Positions 15,778-22,175 of a stretch of DNA of 22,175 nt are shown piece after piece (within the stretch, counting starts at the first letter, position 1; each line of letters opens with the position of its first letter). The notes beneath the pieces were generated by a model. The model did not search any database. It was not told the origin of the DNA and saw only the letters and a list, made by a program, of their open reading frames with translations. The DNA comes from Anaerorhabdus sp036637135 (lineage in GTDB: Bacteria > Bacillota_I > Bacilli_A > Erysipelotrichales > Erysipelotrichaceae), in the NCBI RefSeq assembly GCF_036637135.1, contig NZ_JAVWNC010000038.1, positions 1 to 22,175 of the forward strand, read 5' to 3'. The translations under genes were made by a program, and so were the position numbers.

Positions 15778-16443
15778 ATGAATTTAACAAAGCGTGAGAA
15801 ATTTTTGTTAAGTATTTTATGTGTTGTAGTTGTTATGACTGTTTATACTGTATTCTTACTACTACCTCTATATAATGAATATGTATCAAATCAAGCAGAA
15901 TTAAAAACACAAAAAGAATTACATGAAACAATGGAAATAACTGCAGCTCGTTATGGCACTCATGAACAAGATATCAAGGATGCTAAAAAAATAGCTGAGG
16001 ATAAACTGAATTTGTTATTACCAACGCAAGAAAATGATAAGTTACATGATTATTTAGTTTCACTGGCTGAGAGTGTAGGAGTAAAAGTTAAGAGTACAAA
16101 TTTAATTGATACATCTATACAACTAGTCAATCCTGAATATCCTGAAGACTTAAATGTTGAGACTGATCCAGAAGCACCTACAACTTATTCAATTAAAGAT
16201 GCATTGTTCCAAGTGAATGGGATTGTATTACCTGAAGAAACACTTCCTAATGTAAGCCAAGTGTATATGGAAAACAACGTAGTTAGTATTGATGTTAGTG
16301 GAAGTACTGAACAAGTATCGGCATTTTTAGAAGCAATTATTGCCCAAAATAAAACGATGAAAACAACGATGTTCTCAAGAGATACAAAGAGTGATACTTA
16401 CACAATCGTTGTATCGGTTTATAGTACTCAAGGAGTGGAGTAA
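15778..16443 (+). CDS. pilO: Type IV pilus alignment protein PilO-like
   Basis: The protein has 221 residues. A short cytoplasmic start (MNLTKREK) is followed by one transmembrane helix (about 9-31), a helical coiled-coil region (35-85) and an external alpha/beta domain. This is the layout of PilO, which pairs with PilN to link the platform to the pilus. Sequence identity to known PilO proteins is hard to see, so the call rests on architecture and position. It starts 2 bases after the PilMN stop with its ribosome binding site (GGAGTGAG) inside the previous gene, which implies coupled translation. Confidence 0.8.
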   Translation: MNLTKREKFLLSILCVVVVMTVYTVFLLLPLYNEYVSNQAELKTQKELHETMEITAARYGTHEQDIKDAKKIAEDKLNLLLPTQENDKLHDYLVSLAESVGVKVKSTNLIDTSIQLVNPEYPEDLNVETDPEAPTTYSIKDALFQVNGIVLPEETLPNVSQVYMENNVVSIDVSGSTEQVSAFLEAIIAQNKTMKTTMFSRDTKSDTYTIVVSVYSTQGVE

Positions 16444-16447
16444 ATCC

Positions 16448-17623
16448 ATGCATTCTAAAGTAAGCAAAAAAGGATCTGTATTATTATTCGTCATTATGAT
16501 TTTTTGCTTAATGACTATTTTAGGGTTGGGATTGACGGTTTTGACAAATCACAATACTAAGATGACTAAGATTGAAATGGATAGTGAACAAGCATACCAA
16601 AGTGCATTAAGTGGATTAGAAACAACAATGGATTCATTTGTAAAAGACCCCGCTACTGGAGAATCTATTTTGACTGATATTAATTCAAATGCATCTGCTT
16701 CAGCTGAATTAAATTTAAATCAAATGGGTAAAATAAATATTGACCTTACATGTGCAGAAAAAAAGACAACAAGTGCAGGAACTGAAACTTGTAAAAAGAT
16801 CAAAGTGGTTTCAAAAGGTACTTATAATGGACTTTCAAAAACAGTAGAAGGTATATTAGATGTTATTGATACAAATATGGAGAAACCGGTAATTGTAAGT
16901 GCGGAAAAAGAGTTTAAGAAGACAGAAGATAGTAAATATTGTGAATTTTCGTCTAATCCAGATATACCATCAACAACGTGTATAAAGGATAATCGAGTAC
17001 AAAAAGATGATGACTATGCAACGTTTGAAAAAAGTGCCCAGGGTATTAATAAAATATTTGGGAAGCTAAAAGCTGAAACTAAAAAAAATCCTTGTAAATT
17101 TGATGGCACCGAAAATAAAAGTTGTGTATTTGATGACAAAGGAACGAATAGTGGAAATCTAGTGATGGATAATACCGAAAAGAATGTTGTGGTTTATCTA
17201 TCCAAGGTCGATTCATTGGAGGGTATAAATATTTTTTTAAAGGATCCTGAATCAGAGTATGGCTTAATTATTTTAAATGACAGTAAAAATTTGGAAATTT
17301 CAAATTGTAATATAGGAACATCACCTAAAGATTCAGATAATATTCTTCTTTTTAGCAAAGGGAGTATTAAAGGGATTTCAATTGAAAACAAAACTACTTT
17401 GTATGGTTGGGTTGTGGATTCAACTGCTGAAGTAACAGTAAATGGGGAAGCAGGTAACGAAACAAATATTTATGGTGGCATTTATGCAGAAAGTGTAAAA
17501 CAAAACGAGAAGACAAATATTTATGGATATCAACCAAATGCGTCAATTTTTAAAGTATTACAAGATGCTGGTTATGAATTAACAGAGGGAGGTTCGATTA
17601 CTTTTGCGAAATCATATGACTAA
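16448..17623 (+). CDS. Large PilX/GspK-like minor pilin with cysteine pairs
   Basis: The protein has 391 residues. The ATG at 16448 follows GGAGTGGAG (16431-16439). A class III-like prepilin signal, KKG-S, is followed by a hydrophobic helix (10-33) but lacks the usual Glu at +5 (Phe here), as in PilX and GspK tip pilins. An amphipathic helix runs to about 65. The large external part contains closely spaced cysteine pairs: C102/C115, C165/C178 and C216/C226, plus single C287. Residues 232-365 are rich in short beta strands with repeated N/G turns ('TLYGWVV', 'NIYGGIYAES', 'NIYGYQP'), suggesting a small beta-solenoid. It probably primes or caps the pilus tip. An A8 run at about 17082 is a possible slippage site. 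Confidence 0.75.
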   Translation: MHSKVSKKGSVLLFVIMIFCLMTILGLGLTVLTNHNTKMTKIEMDSEQAYQSALSGLETTMDSFVKDPATGESILTDINSNASASAELNLNQMGKINIDLTCAEKKTTSAGTETCKKIKVVSKGTYNGLSKTVEGILDVIDTNMEKPVIVSAEKEFKKTEDSKYCEFSSNPDIPSTTCIKDNRVQKDDDYATFEKSAQGINKIFGKLKAETKKNPCKFDGTENKSCVFDDKGTNSGNLVMDNTEKNVVVYLSKVDSLEGINIFLKDPESEYGLIILNDSKNLEISNCNIGTSPKDSDNILLFSKGSIKGISIENKTTLYGWVVDSTAEVTVNGEAGNETNIYGGIYAESVKQNEKTNIYGYQPNASIFKVLQDAGYELTEGGSITFAKSYD

Positions 17624-17906
17624 AAAAGGATTTACTTTAATCGAAGTTATCGTCGCTGTTGGGATTCTGGCAGTAATATCTATTTTATTTGTAACAGTAT
17701 TTGCGAAAATGACTTCGGTTAATATGGCAAATAAAAAAATGAATGATGCGAGTTTGCAAGGGCAAACAGCAATTACAAATCAAAACTTCACACGTGGTGA
17801 GGTGATGGATCCACTACAGTTTGGAAGCTATACATTTACTGTTTCACCTGAAGTATGTCGACCTAATGCAGGTAGAAAATTTGTGTTTTTTAGAATATTT
17901 GATTAA
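17616..17906 (+). CDS. Small type IV prepilin (PilV-like)
   Basis: The protein has 96 residues. The start at 17616 gives the canonical prepilin leader MTKKG|FTLIE, cleaved after G5, with Glu at +5 and a hydrophobic helix (6-29). The ATG overlaps the end of the preceding gene by 8 bases (ATGACTAA), so it relies on coupled translation; no clear ribosome binding site is seen. The external part is short for a minor pilin (about 65 residues) and has one cysteine (C81). It could be a truncated version or a naturally compact minor pilin; no frameshift is obvious. Confidence 0.82.
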   Translation: MTKKGFTLIEVIVAVGILAVISILFVTVFAKMTSVNMANKKMNDASLQGQTAITNQNFTRGEVMDPLQFGSYTFTVSPEVCRPNAGRKFVFFRIFD

Positions 17907-17920
17907 ATTAGGAGAATAAA

Positions 17921-18415
17921 ATGAAGAAAAAAGGAATGACATTGGTTGAACTAATTATGGCAATCGCAGTACTTGGGATTATCATGGTTTTTGTAGCGAC
18001 TGGTATGCAACCTGTTCTTCAAAGTTATGGTGTCCAACGAAAGTTGAACGAAAGCAAAGATATTGCGAACAACACCTTAGCGGTTATTAAAAATGAAATA
18101 AGAGATGCAAAAGGATATGTAAAAACAGAAGTAGATCCAGATTTGGGATGTGAAGTAAAGATAACTTCTGGAGGATCAGTTATATCATTTACTGGGAGTA
18201 ATCAAGCTCTACCGGATTCATACTATCAAGGGAATACAGCCAAAGTATCATTTAGTATAAGTAAAGAGGGTATCGTAAATGTTACGGTGAATGTGAATGG
18301 CTACACAGCAACGGGATCTTATTCACCCTACAAACCAGGTGTTGCAAAAGAAGGATCAAATTCTGGATTGTTATGCATAAAAAAAGAAGCACCTGAAGAA
18401 CAGGAAACTCCTTGA
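17921..18415 (+). CDS. Type IV prepilin (PilW/PilE-like minor pilin)
   Basis: The protein has 164 residues. The leader MKKKG|MTLVE has the cleavage site after G5 and Glu at +5, followed by a hydrophobic helix to about 28. The external domain starts with an amphipathic helix (to about 60) and a beta-rich region with cysteines C50s-region 'DLGCEV' and the C-terminal 'LLCIKK', which could form a pilin-type disulfide loop. AGGAG lies about 8 bases before the ATG. It is the last plus-strand gene of the first pilus block, and its TGA directly abuts the stop of pilD on the other strand. Confidence 0.85.
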   Translation: MKKKGMTLVELIMAIAVLGIIMVFVATGMQPVLQSYGVQRKLNESKDIANNTLAVIKNEIRDAKGYVKTEVDPDLGCEVKITSGGSVISFTGSNQALPDSYYQGNTAKVSFSISKEGIVNVTVNVNGYTATGSYSPYKPGVAKEGSNSGLLCIKKEAPEEQETP

Positions 18416-19165
18416 TCAAAAGAAACTACTTAGATACCAATTGATTAGTGATTGACCATAGACTAAACAAAATAGAATTGCGAAAATCAGATGTGGTCCT
18501 AGAGGCATCTCCGATTTTAGTGAAGTCTTCTTCATGCGAGTACTTATGATTCCAACGATACTAGCGGTAATGGAAGCAATCATCATCGATAAGAGTATAT
18601 TTTGCCAACCAAGTACAAAACCAGCAGCACCCATTAATTTAACATCCCCATATCCCATGCCTTTTGTTAGATAAGCGATGATAAGTAATGGAATACATAC
18701 AACAACGGCACCAATTAATCGATCAGTTAGTTGTGAAGGGTGTAAAATAAGAAGTAGTACACCACATAGTAGACAAAGAATATGAGTTCTATCAGGAATA
18801 ATCATTGTTTGTAAGTCGATAACTGCAGCATAGATTAATACCGATGCGAATATAAAATAAATAAGGGTATCAAGAGTTATTCCAAACTTTAAGTATAGAA
18901 TTAAGAAGCAAATTGCAGTTAGTGATTCAACGATGGGGTATTGGATTGAAATAGGTTGGTGGCAGTGTTTGCATTTGCCTTTTAATCCAATCCAACTAAA
19001 TAGCGGAATGAGTTCATACCACGAAAGTGTATGATTGCATTTAGGGCAATGGGAACGGCCTTTGGAGATTGGTTCATGTGATTGATATCTTAGGATACAC
19101 ACATTTAGAAATGAACCAATGACTAGACCTAGAATGATTGAATAAATTGCGAGTAGTAATTGCAT
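18416..19165 (-). CDS. pilD: Prepilin peptidase (leader peptidase/N-methyltransferase)
   Basis: The protein has 249 residues and multiple membrane helices. The N-terminal methyltransferase-type domain has the zinc tetracysteine C40/C43 and C65/C68. The aspartate peptidase signature is D117 ('VIDLQTMIIPD') and D174 ('GYGDVK'), as in the A24 family. It should cleave the prepilins of this cluster after the leader glycine and N-methylate the new end. The start at 19165 is preferred over an upstream in-frame codon at 19234 because GAGG is well placed before it and the longer form would overlap the pilB leader. It lies inside the cluster but on the opposite strand. Confidence 0.93.
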   Translation of the reverse strand: MQLLLAIYSIILGLVIGSFLNVCILRYQSHEPISKGRSHCPKCNHTLSWYELIPLFSWIGLKGKCKHCHQPISIQYPIVESLTAICFLILYLKFGITLDTLIYFIFASVLIYAAVIDLQTMIIPDRTHILCLLCGVLLLILHPSQLTDRLIGAVVVCIPLLIIAYLTKGMGYGDVKLMGAAGFVLGWQNILLSMMIASITASIVGIISTRMKKTSLKSEMPLGPHLIFAILFCLVYGQSLINWYLSSFF

Positions 19166-19234
19166 AGTAACCTCATTTCTAATACTTGATACTATAAAGC
19201 ATACCACAAAATAGTGATAAAGGGAGAGACGCAT

Positions 19235-20920
19235 ATGGAAAAAAATATACCTATAGGTCAGTTGTTATTAAGTAATGATTTTATAACAATGGACCAACTG
19301 AATGATGCACTTGCAAAACAAAAGATGCAACCAGGCAAGCGTTTAGGAGATGTTCTTGTAGATTTAGGATATGTTAAAGAGAAAGATGTTTTAAAGTTAT
19401 TGAGTAAAAAACTGAATCTTCCTTACATAGAAAATCCAGTATTTAGTGTTGAGACAGATGCGATTAATTTGATTCCAGAAGATCTATTGATGAAATCAAA
19501 AGTACTTCCTTTGTATGTGCGTGAGGGAATCTTGTTTGTTGCAACAGCAGATCCACTTGATTTCTATAGTATTGAAGATATTCGTGTTGCAACAGGAATG
19601 CATGTAGAATGCATAATCTCAAGTAAAAAAGAGATTGAAGTTGCACAAGATAAGATATTCACTCGTTTAAAAACAAGTGATGCATTGAATGTATTACACC
19701 AAGAGAATACAGGTGTACAAGCAGATGATGGTAATGCCGAAATGCTTGAAAGAATTGATGCAGCTCCAGTTGTTAAGTTATTAAATAACATTGTAAGTGA
19801 TGCAATTCAAAGTAATGCCAGTGATATTCATATTGAACCTGAAGAAACAAAAGTTTTAGTTCGATTCAGAATTGACGGGGATTTACGTGTTAATATGGAA
19901 CTTCAAACAAATCTACATCCATTATTAGTTACTCGTTTAAAGATTATGTCAGGCATGAATATTGCGGAAAAAAGAGTACCACAAGATGGACGTTTTAAAT
20001 TCCAACATGGTATCTCAGAAATCGATATGCGTGTTTCATCACTACCTACAATTTATGGTGAAAAGATAGTTATGCGTTTATTAGGTACTAACCAAGACGT
20101 AAGTTATAATTTTGAAGATATGGGATTCAGTGATAAGAGTATAGGTACAATTAAAGATTTATTGAAATATCAAAATGGAATAATTCTTGCGACAGGGCCT
20201 ACCGGATCTGGTAAAACAACAACTTTGTATACAATGCTTAAAGAAATTATTAATCCAAAATTAAATATTGTTACAGTTGAAGATCCAGTAGAAAAACGAA
20301 TTGAAGGTGTTAACCAAGTACAAGTAAACAACAAAGCTGGTTTAACATTTGCTTCAGGATTACGTTCCATTCTGCGACAAGACCCAGATATCATTATGAT
20401 TGGGGAAATTCGTGATGCAGAAACTGCAGAAATTGCAGTACGTGCATCTATTACAGGTCACTTAGTTATATCTACACTACATACAAATGATTCTTTCTCA
20501 TCAATTGCTCGTTTAGTCGATATGGGGGTTGAACCTTATTTACTTGCGGATTCAATTCGTGGAGTTATTGCACAACGATTAGTTAAGCGTGTTTGTCCTC
20601 ATTGTAGAAAAGAACATCCGGCAGATGATCGAGTTAAGAAATTATTAAATGACCCTACAATTGAAACAGTTTATAAAGGTGAAGGTTGTCAATTGTGTGG
20701 AGGTACTGGATATCGCGGACGTATTGCGGTAAATGAAATCTTTAAAGTAACACCAGATATTAAACGTCTTATTGTTGAAAAAGGAAATGATGTTAAAGCA
20801 ATAAGAGATTATGCTAGAAACACAAATATCATCACGATGAGAGAAGAATTAGCTACTCTTGTACGAGAAGGAACTACTAGTGTTGAAGAAGCACTAAAGA
20901 TCCTTTACTCAATTGATTAG
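19235..20920 (+). CDS. pilB: Type IV pilus extension ATPase PilB
   Basis: The protein has 561 residues. The N-terminal MshEN-type domain (about 5-140) includes 'IPIGQLLL' and 'KRLGDVLVDLGYV' (35-47). The ATPase core has the Walker A GPTGSGKT (321-328), Walker B with E391 ('DPDIIMIGEIRD'), His boxes ('TGHLVISTLHTND') and a zinc-binding tetracysteine (C454/C457, C485/C488). It hydrolyses ATP to drive pilin assembly through PilC. The start at 19235 follows GGGAGAG; an upstream ATG-less start at 19214 is less likely. It diverges from pilD across about 70 bases. TTGATA at 19186-19191 is a possible -35 but no clear -10 is seen. Confidence 0.95.
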   Translation: MEKNIPIGQLLLSNDFITMDQLNDALAKQKMQPGKRLGDVLVDLGYVKEKDVLKLLSKKLNLPYIENPVFSVETDAINLIPEDLLMKSKVLPLYVREGILFVATADPLDFYSIEDIRVATGMHVECIISSKKEIEVAQDKIFTRLKTSDALNVLHQENTGVQADDGNAEMLERIDAAPVVKLLNNIVSDAIQSNASDIHIEPEETKVLVRFRIDGDLRVNMELQTNLHPLLVTRLKIMSGMNIAEKRVPQDGRFKFQHGISEIDMRVSSLPTIYGEKIVMRLLGTNQDVSYNFEDMGFSDKSIGTIKDLLKYQNGIILATGPTGSGKTTTLYTMLKEIINPKLNIVTVEDPVEKRIEGVNQVQVNNKAGLTFASGLRSILRQDPDIIMIGEIRDAETAEIAVRASITGHLVISTLHTNDSFSSIARLVDMGVEPYLLADSIRGVIAQRLVKRVCPHCRKEHPADDRVKKLLNDPTIETVYKGEGCQLCGGTGYRGRIAVNEIFKVTPDIKRLIVEKGNDVKAIRDYARNTNIITMREELATLVREGTTSVEEALKILYSID

Positions 20921-20931
20921 GAGAAAAACAT

Positions 20932-21990
20932 ATGATTGAACAGTATCTAAGATTCGCAAGACAAAATAATGCATCAGATGTTCATGTTACTGTTGGGTTA
21001 CCAGCAATGTTACGTGTTACAGGTAATATTCGCCCAATAAATGATGCGCCACTATCAGAAGATGAAGTGAATATGTTAGTAAAATCGATGATTAGTGATG
21101 CACAATTAAATAAGTTAATGTCTGGTGATGATTTAGACTTTACTTATGTATCAGAGGATGGATTTAGAAATCGTGTTAATATCTATCGTCAAAAAGGAAG
21201 TTTTGCAATTGCATTGCGTTTATTAAATAGTACAATACCAACACTCGAACAATTAGAGTTACCAGAAGTACTTGGTAAGTTGGCAATGTTACAAAGAGGA
21301 CTAATCTTAGTAACAGGACCTACAGGATCAGGTAAATCAACAACACTTGCAGCAATGATTGATGTGATTAATCGAAACAGAAGATGTCATATTCTTACAT
21401 TGGAAGAACCAATAGAATATGTACATAATCACAAATCTTCGATGATTAATCAACGTGAAATTGGATCAGACTCATATAGCTTTGCTCATGCATTAAGATC
21501 TGCATTACGTGAAGATCCAGATGTTATTCTGGTTGGAGAGATGCGTGACTTTGAAACAATATCACTTGCGTTGACTGCTGCAGAAACAGGTCACTTGGTT
21601 TTATCAACATTACATACTACGAATGTTGCTCAAACAATTGACCGTATTATTGACGTATTTCCACCAAATCAACAAAACCAAGTTCGTTTACAATTATCGG
21701 TATGTTTGAAAGCAGTGTGTGCTCAACATCTATTACCGAGAATTGATAACCGCTCACGTGTTGCAGCACTTGAACTTGTTGTTATGAATGAAGCTGTTGG
21801 AAATATGATACGTGAAGGAAAAACTTACCATATTCCTAGTGTTATGCAAACTCATCCAGGAGATGGAATGCAAACAATAGAAATGGCACTTGCAAAACTT
21901 GTAAGAGAAAACAAGATTTCAATGGATGTAGCGATCGAACATTGTTCTGATCCGCAACTGTTGAGAAGATTAGTTAATTCCATCATATAA
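20932..21990 (+). CDS. pilT: Type IV pilus retraction ATPase PilT
   Basis: The protein has 352 residues, normal for PilT. It shows a PAS-like N-terminal domain ('NNASDVHVTVG'), Walker A GPTGSGKST (129-137), 'LTLEEPIEY' (155-163), Walker B with E203 ('DPDVILVGEMRD'), His boxes (H221, H228) and 'NEAVGNMIREGK' (286-297), equivalent to the AIRNLIRE helix needed for retraction. There are no zinc cysteines, which separates it from PilB. It should depolymerise pili and power twitching or DNA uptake. It starts 11 bases after pilB and follows AGGAG, so the two motors are cotranscribed. Confidence 0.95.
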   Translation: MIEQYLRFARQNNASDVHVTVGLPAMLRVTGNIRPINDAPLSEDEVNMLVKSMISDAQLNKLMSGDDLDFTYVSEDGFRNRVNIYRQKGSFAIALRLLNSTIPTLEQLELPEVLGKLAMLQRGLILVTGPTGSGKSTTLAAMIDVINRNRRCHILTLEEPIEYVHNHKSSMINQREIGSDSYSFAHALRSALREDPDVILVGEMRDFETISLALTAAETGHLVLSTLHTTNVAQTIDRIIDVFPPNQQNQVRLQLSVCLKAVCAQHLLPRIDNRSRVAALELVVMNEAVGNMIREGKTYHIPSVMQTHPGDGMQTIEMALAKLVRENKISMDVAIEHCSDPQLLRRLVNSII

Positions 21991-22021
21991 CCGTTTTATA
22001 ACTGGTATAGACAAGGTGTTA

Positions 22022-22049
22022 TTGTATTATTTTAATTTTGTTATATAAT
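22022..22049 (+). promoter_or_regulatory. Probable separate promoter of the major pilin gene
   Basis: A perfect TATAAT (22044-22049) lies 25 bases before the pilin ATG, with a weak TTGTAT (22022-22027) at 16 bases spacing. The 84-base gap after pilT has no convincing terminator. A dedicated promoter fits the high demand for major pilin. Confidence 0.55.
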
Positions 22050-22074
22050 AAAAATGAAAAGGGAGAGTATTCAA

Positions 22075-22175
22075 ATGAAAAAAAATCAAAACAAAAAGGG
22101 GTTCACATTAGTTGAACTGATCGTAGTAATTGCGATCTTAGCAGTATTAGGTTTATTATTAGTGCCACAAATTAG
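22075..22175 (+). CDS. pilA: Type IV pilin, probable major pilin (partial)
   Basis: The gene starts at 22075 after GGGAGAG (22061-22067) and runs off the right edge after 33 codons. The leader MKKNQNKKG|FTLVE has the cleavage site after G9 and Glu at +5, followed by a hydrophobic helix. It has its own -10 box, which suggests the major rather than a minor pilin; the body is not visible, so this is inference. The start codon is followed by an A8 run. Confidence 0.85.
   Translation, partial: MKKNQNKKGFTLVELIVVIAILAVLGLLLVPQI

Noticed and set aside
19166..19234. N-terminal extension of pilD to 19234
   Set aside because: The extra residues do not resemble the conserved start of prepilin peptidases, and a good ribosome binding site precedes the ATG at 19165.
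1..22175. CRISPR arrays, tRNA or rRNA genes, insertion sequences, phage or toxin-antitoxin genes
   Set aside because: I looked for regularly spaced repeats, cloverleaf-like segments, transposase or integrase motifs and paired small genes, and found none.

Overview
The window looks like a chromosomal segment of a low-GC, monoderm Bacillota. It is AT-rich, ribosome binding sites are strong GGAGG/GGGAG types, promoters are sigma-A-like, and stem-loop plus T-run terminators are common. TGA is used as a stop, so this is not a Mycoplasma-type code. The mix of a type IV pilus cluster without a secretin gene, a YitT protein, a DUF2809 protein and a repetitive alanine/threonine-rich lipoprotein suggests an Erysipelotrichia- or Clostridia-like organism. 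That placement is inference, because no rRNA or other marker is present.

Left part (1-13149): a set of mostly independent short units. In order: the 3' end of an unidentified gene; a stand-alone Rieske oxygenase-like gene; a convergent diguanylate cyclase gene (NTF2-like, PAS, PAS, GGDEF, GAF); a membrane-anchored XRE regulator; a MATE exporter followed by an unannotated 46-codon gene; a YitT membrane protein; a convergent secreted glucosaminidase-like protein; a P1B-type Zn/Cd/Pb ATPase behind an ArsR/SmtB-type operator; a DUF2809 membrane protein; a D,D-carboxypeptidase; and a lipoprotein made of two nearly identical 160-residue repeats, driven by a perfect consensus promoter.

Right part (13150-22175): a type IV pilus cluster. 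The first block runs pilC, a fused pilM-pilN, pilO, a large PilX/GspK-like pilin with cysteine pairs, and two small prepilins. The prepilin peptidase gene pilD then lies on the opposite strand, its stop abutting the last prepilin's stop. Next come pilB and pilT (extension and retraction motors) and a separately promoted major pilin gene that runs off the right edge. Together these encode a near-complete single-membrane pilus: PilD processes the pilins, PilB and PilT drive the PilC platform, and PilMN with PilO form the alignment complex.

Points most worth a second look: the PilM-PilN fusion, the cysteine-paired PilX-like tip candidate, a possible cyclic-di-GMP link (MshEN-type domain in PilB, diguanylate cyclase in the same window), the SmtB-type operator without a regulator gene nearby, the tandem-repeat lipoprotein, and the small gene between MATE and YitT. 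I see no CRISPR array, tRNA, rRNA, insertion sequence or phage genes, and no gene-free stretch longer than 300 bases.
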